This document shows positions 33,950 to 45,829 of a stretch of DNA of 64,000 bases, piece by piece. Location of the stretch: NCBI GenBank assembly GCA_015680685.1, contig MNCI01026977.1, positions 526,002-590,001 on the forward strand. Direction: 5' to 3'. Position numbers and translations under genes: made by a program. Under the pieces are notes generated by a model. The model was given only the letters and a program-made list of their open reading frames with translations, did no database searches and was not told the DNA's origin. Every line of letters begins with the position of its first letter. Positions within the stretch are counted from its first letter, which is position 1. This DNA comes from Gnetum montanum (Eukaryota > Streptophyta > Gnetopsida > Gnetales > Gnetaceae).

Positions 33950-35800
33950 TCAAACACCCTAAAATTTCAAGGCACTCTTACATCACCAGGGTCTTGGAAA
34001 TGAGGCAAACATTTCCACAAGTGTAGCCTCATGACAGTTTGGCAAGAAATGGATGCTCTGGGTTTGGACTGTCTAGTTCGGCAAATTTTCTACTCCTAGT
34101 GTTGACAGGCCCAATGGACTCTCTAGCTTGCCCACCTGGGTAATTCACTTGGCTGACAATTTACTCAAAAACCATGCTGGGAGTTGTTGGTGATGCTCAG
34201 GATGCGTGAAACAGTTCGACAAGTTTTCTAGTGAGGACGTTTGCTACACTATGCTACGCTATGTAGTGTAGTAGGCCTCAGGAGACATTTGCTCAAGCAA
34301 CCAAACTGTTGTAGAACAAAGTGTTACGCTATGCTACACTACACAACGTAGCAAAGGTAAGACAGAAAGGCCTAGCTTACCTACTGATTCTAATTGCACT
34401 CGGCAGGCACCCCGACCTTCAAAACCAGTTGCCTTGTTCAACTTCAAGTCCTTAGCAAAGCTTCTCATCAAAAAATGGCAGATTGAACAAAAAGCAAGAT
34501 ACGGTAGCTGCTACGCTTTGCTATGCTACCATAGCGTAGCACAACATAGTGACGATTCAAAAGCAACAATGAGCCTCTTAAGTACAAGTTCAACAAGTTC
34601 ACAGATCTCTCTTCACAAAAGGCAAAAGTTGCAACTGTTAGCATAATCAGAGCTCCAAGCAAGCATTTGCAACTTCAATACGGATCACGAATGAAGCCAA
34701 CTGCTATGCTATGTAGCGTAGCATAGCGTAGCATAGATGCAAATCAAACCGTATCCTGCAAAAGTTGACCTGACATGTGGAGAAGCTTCCAACAGATGCA
34801 GTTGACTTCAATGCCAATTTCTTCTTCAAACTGGTGGCTATGCTATGCTACACTACACATAGTGTAGCACAACCTAGCAAGCTGCCACGCTACGCCAACA
34901 TGCTATGCTACATTACGTAGCACAACGTAGTAGGCAGCTACGCTACTTCAGTATGCCTCATTCCTCATCTGCATTTTTGGCATATTTGATTCTAGCATCT
35001 CTAGTTTTAGCAACATAATTATAGCATGACAGGCTCATCAATCAGCTTTGCATGACCAAGAAGCACTGACAAGTCAGCATCTCATAGGTCCAGGACACAT
35101 GGCATCTAGGCCGCACTTCTCGCATGCTCTTGGCCCTATAAATACCCCGACGAGTAATGCTCAAAGGGTTGAAAATTTTTTGGCAAGTTAGCAAGAATTT
35201 GGTCAGCAAGGTTGGCAAATTTTTTGGCAGATTGGTAAAATTTATTAGCAAGGTTGGCAAATTTTGGGGTTGTTGGCAAAAGTTTAGTTGGCAAAAATAA
35301 GCAGTTGACATTTTCGCTTGGCATTCTGTTAGCTCTTTTCTATTGAATTTATAGCACTTTTCATTGTTGGCTTTTGAGTCCATGTTCAAGAATATAATTA
35401 GCCTACTTTGAACATCCTAGTTACCTTTGGGATCTCTGTGCTTCCCAGTGTTGTGCAACCGATTGTATCCACTTCAACAAAGTAAAGCCGTAATCTTGAG
35501 ACGGTGCATTTTCTAACTCCAGTTCACATTACATTCCTATTCATTATTATCACATTTTACATTGTTTTTTGCTTCGATGCATTTATTAATTATTATATTA
35601 CATTACAAACATTGCTTCTGCATTACACATTCATGAAAGGTTAAGTGACACCGTCTAAGTCCTTGTCTAATCGACCAGACCGTTCAGGGTGCCCCGTTTC
35701 TATTTTTGATCCAGCATGGTCCTCGCACAGATCCAGGGTTAAGACTATTCATTCGATAACCTCTTAATGTTTCCATCCACTGACATTTTCAGTTGCTATA
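33950..35800 (+). repeat. 5' LTR of element E
   Basis: Starts TCAAACACCCTAAAA (right LTR has TGAAACACCC) and ends TTGCTATA (right LTR TTGCTACA). It contains many TAGCGTAGC / GCTACGCTA motifs (34,240-34,940), a TATA box CCCTATAAATACC at about 35,135, and below it a run of short repeats around GGTTGGCAAATTTT (35,175-35,300). A stretch at 34,755-34,842 is inverted relative to the right LTR. Confidence 0.85.
34755..34842 (+). repeat. LTR segment inverted relative to partner LTR
   Basis: TGCAAAAGTTGACCTG.. to ..CTGGTGGCTATG here corresponds to the reverse complement of 51,550-51,635. It is bounded on both sides by GCTATGCTA / TAGCATAGC type inverted motifs. Confidence 0.85.
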
Positions 35801-36028
35801 GTTTTCTACCACTAGAAGGATTTTCATGTTTCACGGTAGTCTTGCACTCATTCTGTACCTCGTCATGCACTCGCGTAAATGTGACACCCTTCTGTAGTTG
35901 TTTACACATCATGTGGTGTAGTTCGGTCACTTTGACGATTCCTCTAGAAACTTGTAAGAAAGAAAGCCTCCAATTGCCTTCTGATCTCCTTGTTTCCTCA
36001 TTTGCAAACCCTTTTTAACCTTACGACA
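35801..36028 (+). other. leader of element E, no recognised primer site
   Basis: Directly after the LTR the sequence is GTTTTCTACCACTAGAAG. It lacks the TGG that begins nearly all tRNA primer sites, and I recognise no tRNA match. TCTACCACTAGA is a small inverted repeat. Confidence 0.4.
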
Positions 36029-38440
36029 ATGATTTCCTTGAGCACCGTAGCTACTACCTCTAATGTTAAGGTCCTCCTCTCGATTCAAGGCATCACAAGT
36101 GCAAACCAGCTACCTAGCCCAGTGTTGGGGCCACGTCAATCCCTCAAGATCCAAAACTGGGCACTTGAGGGCTTGACCCAGCAACACGAGTGATATAATT
36201 TTCTCTACACTAAGGTGTAGGCAAACCTGCCCTTAGATGCCCAAGAACTCGAAGACAAATGTAGCTTTGAGTTCGCCTACTACAATGGGAGGGAATTTGT
36301 TCCCACTCCTGGCATTTCTATTCCTTTGACCCAAACACATCAATGGTTCATAGATTAGCTAGTAGCAGTCACTAGATCTAGGGAGCCATGAGATACGGCA
36401 TCTCACCATGATGAGGTGTTCCAAGATGGGCAAGAGGAACTGGATTCCTTGTCCGAGGGTGGAGGTCAAACCAATCCTTCCACCATTCCTCCCACCCCAT
36501 CCTTTTGGACAATCCCACTCTCCATCATTGCTCCCTTTATGATCACATCTACATCATCACAACCTGCAATTTCATCAACAATGGGTAGCCATGTCATGCC
36601 CTCTACATACCAGCACGCCTACTCCCCTATCTCATTCTCAGCCACTACCCTGCCACAAACTATTCCCCAGTCCATTCATGCATTGTATCATGCACCTATC
36701 ATGGCTACCCTGCCCTATGTTCACATTGTACCTACCTCGCAATTGCATGAAACTTTCGCCTTCGTCCCTGTGTCTACACCTATCCCACCATTAGCAGCAG
36801 GCCCAGGCCCATCCACATGGTGGACCCCATTTGCCTCTCCTCATGCTTCATAGCCATCGCAGATGTCTCACTACACTCACCACCAGACGTACCAAACCCC
36901 GCAGATGGTACAACCAAGTGTGGGACTATGGTCTATCCCACCGACCACACAAAAGGGTTACCCTGTAGCACAACCAGCAACTGTTGCTCCCACACCACCA
37001 CTTACCGAGTGGTGGACAGCACAAGAAACACCTTTCATAGGGGTCATCCCAATGACATCGCCTATGGGTCACGTTGCTGCCCCTGCCACAACATCAATGG
37101 GAGCTACCCCAGTAGCTCCCTAACTGTCTGCTTCATCCTTGGGTCTGGATCAAGCATTCCAGCTTATCCAGACCCTTACTGAGGAAATTAAATGCCTCAA
37201 GGCTACCGGCTCTAACACAGTACAAGTCATGGACTTTTACCAGGATGATCCCATCATCCCAGTAGTCCCCACACTATCTTTACCCCCTAGGATGCCACTC
37301 CACCATTTCACAAAATACAATGGGGAGGGTGATCCCAATGCGCATCTTGTCACATTCAGATCTAAGCTCCTTCTTCTGCAACAATGGCTGCATATAATCA
37401 TCCATGTCTTTGCTATGTCTCTGACGAGGAAAGCCCTGGACTAGTACTACGCGCTCCCATGCTCCTCCATCTCAACCCTAGAGGAGCTCCTGACCCAATT
37501 TGTAACGCATTTCAAGTACAACTTGAGACCAAAAGTTACACTAGATCAACTAATGAGCGTGAAGCAAGATCCACTGGAACTAGTCCAGAAATTCATACAA
37601 CAATGGAGCGCTACCCTTAATGAGATTTGCGAGCCCATCGTGGAGGCCCATTTACTGGCCATCTTTAAGGGTGCAGTGATTGACTTCATCAAGTCCAAAG
37701 TGTACTATCTCGCTCCCTGGACTCTTAGTCAGGATTTTGCCCAAATAAAGAGCATACAAGACACGGTTGAGGTAAGCAAAGACCCATCCTACATTGCATA
37801 CAAGAACATGTTTCCAAAGAAGGACAAGGGCAAGGCTCCAACAGCCACAGTGGCCGCTGTGGCAACCAAAGCCAACCCCAACAACAACAAAAACAACAAG
37901 AAGACGGCTGTACTGGCAACTAACCCTGCGCCCAACCAGGGCAACATAGCTTAACCCTCCACATCTACATCTGAAGCATCCACACTGCCTAAGCCAAACT
38001 TTCAGCGTAAAGATCACTCCAAGTATACCCCACTACCTGTTAAGCCTTTAGAACTTCTGAAGCAATTACTGGCAGCAGGGTATATCCAACACAAGTGGAT
38101 GTCAGAGGAGGGAGTTAAAAAACATCAATGGTACTGCGAACTTTGTAGGAACCCCTATTTGGCCTTGCCTAATGAGTTGCTAGTTCCTAAGAATTTTAGA
38201 CTAGAGCGGTTCTGTGACTACCATCAATAGTGTGTTCATGACACAGATTATTGGATGGCATTAAAATACAACATTCAAAGAATGATTAATCAAGGTAAAC
38301 TGGTTTTAGACGAGAGAAACCCAGTACGCCTTGAAAATCAATCTCTGCATGTTTACACAGATCCTCTTAATGCCAACAATGTCAGTTACATCATCAACAC
38401 CATCGACTTTGATAGTAATCCTAAATTGCCCCAGTAGCCA
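36029..38440 (+). pseudogene. gag, element E
   Basis: One reading frame from 35,990 to 38,437 is interrupted only by stop codons. A long Pro/Thr/Ser-rich N-terminal half (36,400-37,120) precedes the gag core: PPRMPLHHFTKYNGEGDPNA, DPLELVQKFIQQWSATLNEI and KFI.. up to about 37,750. An Asn/Lys-rich basic stretch follows (NPNNNKNNKK near 37,880). A knuckle-like region CDYHQ.CVHDTDYWMALKYN is near 38,215 (usual Tat form CxYHxxxGHxTxxCxxLK, last Cys lost). The start Met at 36,029 is chosen because coding character begins there; an in-frame ATG also lies at 35,990. Confidence 0.8.
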
Positions 38441-38976
38441 TTTTGGTCTATGTGCCTCAGCGTAGCACACCAGCACTAGTAGCAACTAAACAAACTCAGC
38501 AGCAATTGTTTGTCTTGAGAGCTCCTCCCTAGACATCTGCCCCTACACTACCTGTTAGCAGAACAACATCACAACCACGTGCATTAACACCATTACCACC
38601 ATTTATCATCAAGGGGAAAAGTCACTCAACCGCCCCTGCCCCGCATAAGATAGCACCGTAGCCTTCTCATCCAAAGAGACAAGAAGAATGTTTGATAGGT
38701 GAGGTGTCAACAGAACATACCACTCTAGGTACTTCTAAACCTACGCCCTCGCCCTCTGCATCTACATCCCTGTTTCCAAAAGATGACGTTGCTACACATG
38801 CATGGTTATTGCCACCTTGTCCGAAAGGGTTTGATCCCAAACCCGAAACTGTCCCTCCTCGGGAAATTCGTCTCCTGGGATGAATGGAAGAAGAGAAAGG
38901 TAGTAAACAAGAAGGTGGCCCTAACCTTTTAAGTGCTCTTACTCAAGTCAACTAGGCTCTAAAATAGAAAAACACA
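38440..38976 (+). pseudogene. gag-to-protease linker, element E
   Basis: Pro/Ser/Thr-rich sequence with a frame change between 38,437 and 38,692 and the open stretch 38,692-38,883 (ATHAWLLPPCPKGFDPKP). I see no domain. It joins gag to protease. Confidence 0.45.
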
Positions 38977-39810
38977 ATGCTAGGCCTGTATGACCTGATT
39001 ATGACTTCTATTGCACACCATGAGGCTCTAGTTCACATGTTAACTTTAATATCGATTGACAAGAACATGCCAATAGAAGACAAAGTGATCCACTCGGTCA
39101 TGCTTCCTTCTGCGCCTGCAAAACCAAAGCTATCCCAACTGACTTTTTACGATGATTCCATTAGGAAAGACCCTGAAAAGGGTCAGGTGACTACAGCACC
39201 TCTCTTCGTCACAATTTGGGTCAACCAACATAAGATCCGAAGGGTACACATTGATGACAGGGCTACTACGAATGTCATCCCATTCCCTATAGTGCATAAG
39301 TTGGGTTTGGTCGACCAGATCAGACCCACGACAACATCATGCTTAAAGTCGTTCAATGGAGCATGGGTTGTGGTGAAAGGCATGATCCACATTGACTTTG
39401 TGGTAGGGAACTAGTTCCCCATGAATGCAACGTTTATCGTGGTGGAAGAGATGCCTAGGTTTAACCTGATCTTAGAGAGGTCATGGTTAGCGTAACTTAG
39501 GGATGTCTCTTCACCCATACATCAGGAGATCCACCTACCCTATGCAAGCAGGGAGGTGGTAATCCACAGTAATGAGGTGGCAATGCAAGCTATAAATAAC
39601 ATGAACATGGAGTAGGGTTCAGAGTTTATCACCTCTGAGAATGAGGCCCTTGTCTCTGTCAACACTGACTGCTTAGCAAAGAAGCCAGCCCAACACGTTG
39701 GCTCAGAAAATGAAAATGCATGGGCCGAGTTGCCCTTCCAAGTGAATGACAATGATACAGACGAATACCCTGGTAGAGCATCTCGGCCTTACACCTTGCC
39801 TAATCCATGA
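38977..39810 (+). pseudogene. aspartic protease, element E
   Basis: APLFVTIWVNQHKIRRVHIDDRATTNVIPF contains the active-site region: the usual D-S/T/G-G triad reads DDR, so it is damaged. Further on come SFNGAWVVVKGMIHIDF and NATFIVVEEMPRFNLILERSWL, the Tat-type second half. A Glu/Asn-rich end runs to 39,808. Stops at 39,412 and near 39,490 break it. It would cleave the polyprotein, but is unlikely active. Confidence 0.75.
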
Positions 39811-39964
39811 TGGATCAAGAAATTACACATAGCGTAGCAACCCCACTGCTCCTTACCCAGTTGGCATCCTTTGTGCATTTACCAACTTTTTGTTTTGCAT
39901 CCATCCATCTACGCTAGGTACACCTATTAGCTTTTCTCTAAACTGTTAGCATATCCTTTGTTTA

Positions 39965-40315
39965 CTATCCCATGGCCTGAAATGGCCTAAAACTATATTA
40001 CCCCATTGTTCAAAATGGCCTAAAACTAGCCATGGCCCGAAATGGCCTAAAACTACACATGGCCCGAAATGACCTAAAACTAGCCACTGCCCGAAATGGC
40101 CTAAAACTAGCCACGGCCTGAAATGGCCTAAAACTATGTCGCATCATGGCCTGAAATGGCCTAAAACTAGCCATGGCTTGAAACGGCCTAAAACTAGTCA
40201 TGGCCCAAAATGGCCTAAAACTATGCATGGCCCAAAAGGGCCTAAAACTATATAGTCACGACGGCCTGAAATGGCCTAAAACTACGCATGGCCCGAAATG
40301 GCCTAAAACTAAAAC
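39965..40315. repeat. tandem array 1, 27-bp unit, about 12 copies
   Basis: The unit is ATGGCCCGAAATGGCC followed by TAAAACTAGCC, 27 bases in most copies with a few spacers (near 39,993, 40,138, 40,253). Being a multiple of three it leaves a minus-strand frame open (FRPFRAMAS repeats), which I do not regard as a gene. It lies between protease and the 3' end of the antisense gene. Confidence 0.9.
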
Positions 40316-40639
40316 ACCAGAAATAGAAATCGATCACATAGATAACATATGAAACACATAAACTAGAGTAGCATCAATCCTGCCAAAGTCCATTTTTCAT
40401 TCAAAACTTCACTTAGACAATGTTTGCAACAGTTTTGCAACAACTTTACAAAAATACAAAAATCAAAAGCCCTGCCATCATGCATCATCTTCCCCTGTGT
40501 CATTTCCCTATGCATCATCATTTCTACCCTCTAGGGGCCCTGCTTCTTCATCTAGAACCTGCATCATAGAAATGAAGTAGTCAACTAGAGTTACACACAA
40601 AAGCTAGAAAAACCTAAATTGTTGCATCGCGGAAAGTGA

Positions 40640-42290
40640 CTAACCCGAGATGGCCCCGCATCTACCTAGGGGGGTATGTGGTCCAATTTGAGACCGAGGT
40701 AGTGCCATACCTCCTCCTATGTGATATCTGCCCAGTGCCTATAACTTAGTTCAGTGTTTTCGACAGCTTTCTCCTTTTCAATGGTTGTCCATCTTGGCGG
40801 TCCTGGAGAAAAGGAGGTAGTGGTGGTCTCACCTGTGGGAAGATTCACTTCCCGCTCAGGAGATTCACTGACTGTCACTTACTACATGAACTTGTTGTAG
40901 GCCTTAGAAGCACCAATAGCATCCAAGAATGCTTCATGAGTAAAAAAATTTACTGAAGCATCCCGTTATAGTTTGCAGTAGGTGGCACGTTCCAGTTTAT
41001 ACATGTGCTTATGATTTTTTGGGAATGCCCCCACTCGTAAACTCTAGTGCTATAATCTTTCCAGTCTTGGTTCTTCTAAGCCAACAACTCCATCTACATC
41101 CACTGCTCTATTATCTCTCGAGTGGCCTCATTGTTGTGCCATACAACTATCCAATATCTGACGTAATCTATGATATTTGTGCACCAATTACCATCATTGG
41201 TGTCACGGGCTAGGAGGAACTTGTTCTTGGAACAGAGGTCTCCCACCTTGGTAGTCAAATTGGCTAATTCTCTCTCTTGCCTCTGGACTCATTTCCACAG
41301 GTCTTCATTCACTCGCCTACACTCCCATAAAGAGCATGCCGAGTGCAACACATATTTACTAGCCTCGTTGTATATGCAACGAGGCACCTCGATCACTTCA
41401 AGTGGGAATGTGGGCATGGCATCCACCTTTACTGCTCGTTTTAGGTCCCACTTGAGGCTAGAGGCTGTTATCACACGTAAAAGCACATTAGTCATAGTAG
41501 TGTAGTAAAGTTTGGCAATTCAGGAAGTCTAGTGTAGCAAGCTAAAAGCCTAGTGTAGCCACTTTACTTCCCCACTTCCGAATCGACTTGTTTGAGACAG
41601 CCGATTATGTCGTTGACAATCCCCTGCATGAACGTAAGCTTGTCAAGGGTCTCAGCCCATGGTTCTAGTCGCATCAAGGAATGTCCTGCAATGTTAATAG
41701 TGGTGTCTGCCATATAACCAAACATGTCAGTTATGACTAAGATAGACTATAATGAAGCCGATGAGAAACACAAACGACAGTGCAAAGGCTCCTACATAGC
41801 AAACCCTTAGGGGTGATAGTGGGGGGGTTGCCCATCAACATACTATCGAAAATACAATCAAACTCACCAGCTTCTAGTTGTAGATCCCCTCCTTGCTAGC
41901 TTAAAACTATGGTAGCACCCTTCGCGTTCATTTGTTCATCCAATGCTAAATTGAACTCAGTGAAAGGATCATCAGCAGAGGTTCCTTCCTTGTTGACATG
42001 GGCTTCCTCTTTATTCACTGAGGCCTTTCTTTTTAACGCACCAGCATCCTCCCTCATCAATGGGGAAATCTTCCTCATTAGCCAAAACTTCCCCTTCATT
42101 AGTAAGGGCATTTTCTTTGCCGACCGAAGCCCCTTCCTTTGTGGCAAGGGTTCCCTCTCTCTTGACCAGGGCCCTTTCCTCTGTGGCCGGGGCCCCTACA
42201 TCTTTATTCATTATCCCCATTTTCAGGACCAACGTCTCTTCATCGCCTTCTTCTTCTTCTTCTTCCTTTGGCAACAAAGCAAGTTTACAT
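40640..42290 (-). pseudogene. C-terminal part of antisense gene: acidic and coiled-coil stretches
   Basis: LPKEEEEEEGDEETLVLKMG then repeats of the form ALVKREGTLATKEGASVGKE (42,020-42,277), and after a gap VDAMPTFPLEVIEVPRCIYN and RRVNEDLWKWVQRQERELAN (41,260-41,495), continuing NLTTKVGDLCSKNKFLLARD toward 41,170. The second part has heptads. Frames change between parts, as for separate exons or after decay. Confidence 0.4.
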
Positions 42291-42699
42291 TAGACTTAGC
42301 ATGTTAACTTCAAATCGATGCTACACTATGCTACGCTACCTAGCATAGCAAGCATTAACCAAATAAGCGAAGAAATAAGCAAAACAACAAAAGCATTTAC
42401 CAATGGGGGGGCTACACCCTATGTATCTTAAACCACAATGTCTACCCCTCTTCTTCTTTTGTACGGGAAAGTTCCTTAGCTGGATGAGGCCTCTTTCACG
42501 GCAACTTGGTGGCGACTATCTCCACGATGAGACATTTCCCCTGTGATACATTACCGGTAGTAGCAGGGGAAACCTCTCCCATGCTATCCTAGCCACGGAA
42601 TTTGTGGGCCATCTAATCCTTAGTCATCATGAAAAATGACTCCCCAATTGCTTTTGGGGGATCCTAGGCTCGGGTGATCTAAAAGACTTGGTAGATCCA

Positions 42700-43560
42700 T
42701 GGTTTTGAAATCTGGTTGCAATCTTGCATAACCTAGACTCCATTCTCACGGACCACCAAGAATTATGTGAAATGCCACAAGCAAGCTATGTAAAAAGCAT
42801 GATGCACGTTGAAACACAACTCATGCTTCTTATGAAGCTTGATAATTTCAGCTTGAAGGCCTTTGTAGAGATGCCTAGCCCAATTGTAATGGGCCCCCTC
42901 TTCCATGACCTCCCTCATCACCCAAGCTTGCTCAATCCCAATGGTCTTTCCTTGGGAAAGTAGTTGGGGAAAGGCACGAGCACGAAAGATGGGGTAAATG
43001 TCTTTGGCTACTCTAGGCTTTGCTTTTTCCATAAGGATCCCCTTTCATCCTTTGGCCAGGCCTAGCCACTCCTCAATGTCCTCCTGATGGTTAGCCTCTT
43101 TTTTGGTCTTTGATGCCATGGGGAGACCATCAGTAGGGACATCAAAGAGGTCTGCAAATAGTTGGTCGTTGATTTCAAGGACCACTAGGACACCATGCAC
43201 ATGTGTGTGGAAGCGATCTGCCTTTTCAGAAAATGAGTTAGCTAGGGCCATCATCTCAGCAGCAGGGATGCTCAGGTTCATGGCTAGGAACAAATCCATG
43301 AGTCCAACATTCTGAAGGTGCTTGGTCAATGATTCTGAGGCCCCATTGCAAAGCTAGTGTTGGGTCTCATCTACCTCCCCGTACTTGAAGTAGATGTTGG
43401 CTTCATGATGCCCAGAGGTGATCACCATCACCTCCTCAGACTTCTTCGCTGTTGTATCAGTTTGCACAAGCATAAAAAAGCAAGAACTTAGATAAAAATA
43501 GAAATAGCATAAAAATAGGAGCAACATTCGAACATGCAAGAAAATCACTATTTAGCTTAC
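42700..43560 (-). pseudogene. downstream exons of antisense gene, retroelement accessory-like
   Basis: Two adjacent open stretches (43,045-43,329 and 42,763-43,032) read NVGLMDLFLAMNLSIPAAEM, VVLEINDQLFADLFDVPTDG and EGAHYNWARHLYKGLQAEI. The order L..F....D.P..GL then NWA..+...+..E+ resembles the ORFs of unknown function carried by several plant retroelements and plant-mobile-domain proteins; this is inference from pattern only. An upstream piece (AKKSEEVMVITSGHHEANIY) sits after an acceptor-like tract near 43,460. Confidence 0.4.
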
Positions 43561-43917
43561 CAGGTTTAAACAGTGATGGGAATGGTAGAAGATCCACCAA
43601 TACATCTTGAACGGTGATCAGCCTAAGGGATACCCAATCTCTATCCAACCAACCGAGCTACTTGCATTTGTTGTAGAGCTAGGAGTACCAAGTTGGGCAG
43701 GTTTTGTTCTAACCCCCACATTGGCCTATCATGCCTACGTGCATATTCTCAGTGGAAGAAAACTCCTGCAACATCATCTGTATCAAGCCCAACACATTCG
43801 TGTCACCATGAAGTCCATCCTTGTTGATAAAAAACTTGGTAACAAAAACACACTATTAACATTTGCCTAGTGTAGCAAGTTTTGCATAGCATAGCGGAAT
43901 ACGTTTACAGAACTCAC

Positions 43918-44405
43918 CTGCTGGCATAGTAAACATTTCTTGGTGGATTTTGAAAACAAGTTCCCATGTGGTGTGCAATAAACAAAGTGTTGTACTGATG
44001 GTAGAAATTTTATCCAGGTATCTCCCAGATCCAAGCCAGATGCCTCAAATTTTTTGGGTTCTGACTAGATCCTTCTCCCTACCCACTCCTAATTGCTCCA
44101 TCCATCAAAAATCTTAGAATACCCCGATTCACCCTAGGCAAGAGGGTTTTCTTCACTATGGCTACTACCTCCTCTGACAAGTGTGACCAAACGATCACAC
44201 TGAAGTGCTGGAGGAGAAATTGCAGGAATTCATGTGTGCCTTCCCATAACCAGACCACCTGCTGCCCCACATGTGCATGGGGCAAAGGAACGTTGGCCAC
44301 CAGTCCGCTTAGGCAACATAGGACCCCTACGATTTCTAGGACAACTAATATTGGCCTTAGCACCATCCTCCATAACACAAATGCAAATGTTAACTCCATG
44401 TTCAA
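43918..44405 (-). pseudogene. FCP1/NIF-type HAD phosphatase-like domain
   Basis: Minus strand: PILVVLEIVGVLCCL aligns with the first motif of NLI-interacting-factor (NIF) phosphatases, where DxDG or DxNG is expected; the catalytic Asp is Glu. GTHEFLQFLLQHFSVIVWSH matches the PG..EFL......F.V.IWSS segment, VVAIVKKTLL the next helix, and NPKNLRHLAWIW and YNTLFIAHH..FQNPP the K.L..+W and NTLLIDDSP....NPP end, with the Asp pair replaced by Ala-His. In hosts such domains remove phosphate from proteins such as RNA polymerase II tails. Here it is probably inactive. Two stops follow at about 44,077 and 43,997. Confidence 0.65.
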
Positions 44406-45221
44406 ATGGGATTCATATATAGCATAGTAGAATTAGCAGTTAATAGGTAGCGTAGCATGATTCTCTCCATCCATGTAGCATAGAAAAAAACACAAACGCG
44501 ATAGTGTAGCAAGATTGGCCTAGCGTAGCAACGAAAAGCTAAACACAAATCTTTTAACAAGAAAGAATCCAATGCACTGCACTAGTTTCAACGGGTCTTC
44601 TACCTAAAAACATGATTTGCAATACCCCATGGTAGACACGTGTTACGTTGTCCAATCACACACATGGCCAAACCCTCTTGAGGGTCATATGCTATGCTAT
44701 TCACATGCGGAGTTGCTAAAATCGCCTAAGCTTCTACGACAAGCCAACCATAGTGATGGCAATTTAGACAACGTTGCATGCAACCCTAGCATAGCACCTA
44801 TACACCCATCATAGCTAAATTAGCAATAGCAACAGTGTAATGGCCAAAATAGAAACAAAATGACGATAGAAAGACACAGATTGCATAACAAAAATTGCAA
44901 AAAACAAAAATAGAAAAAGAAAAAGCAATAACCGCAACATAGAAAAACAAAGGAGGGTATCAACTTACCAGGTCAATGGGGTTTCCTCTCACACAATAAT
45001 GTGTGCCTGTGATACATGCCCCAAGGTCTCCTTCACTTCGTCCATCTTGGTGAGTGCTAGGTATTTGCGTTCCTTCCCAGGAGCCATCATTTCGATTGCC
45101 GATTTTTTCTTGCTCACTATGTTGAATCGCCTTACTCTTGGATAGCATAATCGCTCTACGCTTTGAATGAAAGCTCTACACTGTTATGGTGAAAATGACA
45201 AGTTTAATGGGGGTAAACCCC

Positions 45222-45229
45222 TATTTATA
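45222..45229 (-). promoter_or_regulatory. TATA box of antisense gene
   Basis: GGCTATAAATAGGGG on the minus strand, 74 bases upstream of the ATG at 45,148. It is among the best TATA boxes in the window and lies inside element E, not in an LTR. Upstream are two TAGTGTAGCG motifs (45,296-45,320). Confidence 0.6.
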
Positions 45230-45379
45230 GCCAAAACGGTGAAAAGAACCCTGTCATTTTCTCTTCCTGATTAATGAGGGATGCCCCATATAGTGTAGCG
45301 CTCCCCCATAGTGTAGCGGCACTGTTTGCATTATGGCAGGTGTGCCTAACCAAAAACTTTGACCCACTCTAAACTAGCC

Positions 45380-45690
45380 GTTCGCCTTCACAAAAATAAC
45401 TAACTAGATGGTCTGCAAAGACCTTAAACTAGCAGCTTCAAACTTTTGCATCTAGACAGTCCACAAAGACCTTAAACTAGCAAATTCTAACCCACAGCCT
45501 CTACCGAGTTAGAGGTCCATGAAGACCTTAAACTAATACTTCGTGGTTTCGCTAATGTAGACTATTAGCGGTCCGTAAAGACCTTAAACTAACACTTTAA
45601 ATTTAACCTGTCAGCAGTCCGCAAAGACCTTAAACTAGTAGTTTTACATTTTTGCACCCAGGCAGTCCACTATGACTTTAAACTCGCAAG
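45380..45690. repeat. tandem array 2, about 50-bp unit, about 6 copies
   Basis: Each unit begins GTCC(G/A)(C/T)AAAGACCTTAAACTA then 25-35 variable bases. It lies between the promoter of the antisense gene and the start of RT. Confidence 0.85.
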
Positions 45691-45829
45691 TTGCGAATTG
45701 TGCATCATATTTTATAGTTAATTCAGCTATTCACATTTCATTGCTACTTTACAAATGCTTACTATGCATAGTTGCTGTAAATAGGTATCCCTTGACTAGG
45801 AATTTATCTCATTTTGGTAGGTTGAGCAA

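Larger units (their letters stand above)
40600..45240 (-). pseudogene. antisense multi-exon accessory gene in element E
   Basis: A gene reading opposite to gag-pol, between protease and RT. It starts with a TATA box (45,222-45,229), ATG at 45,148 and donor sites at 44,968, 43,917 and 43,560 (CTG/GTAAGT, CAG/GTGAGT, CTG/GTAAGC). Coding stretches follow in order: exon 1 (45,148-44,969), an FCP1-like domain (about 44,405-43,918), a third exon (about 43,850-43,561), a retrotransposon accessory-like region (43,480-42,700), an acidic Glu/Lys-rich stretch (42,277-41,896), and a coiled-coil part (41,495-40,640). The gaps between them hold TAGCGTAGC motifs. Stops and shifts show decay. Confidence 0.55.

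Noticed and set aside
40010-40228. Repeat protein with FRPFRAM units
   Set aside because: It is a by-product of a 27-bp tandem array whose unit is a multiple of three; no start context or partner exons.
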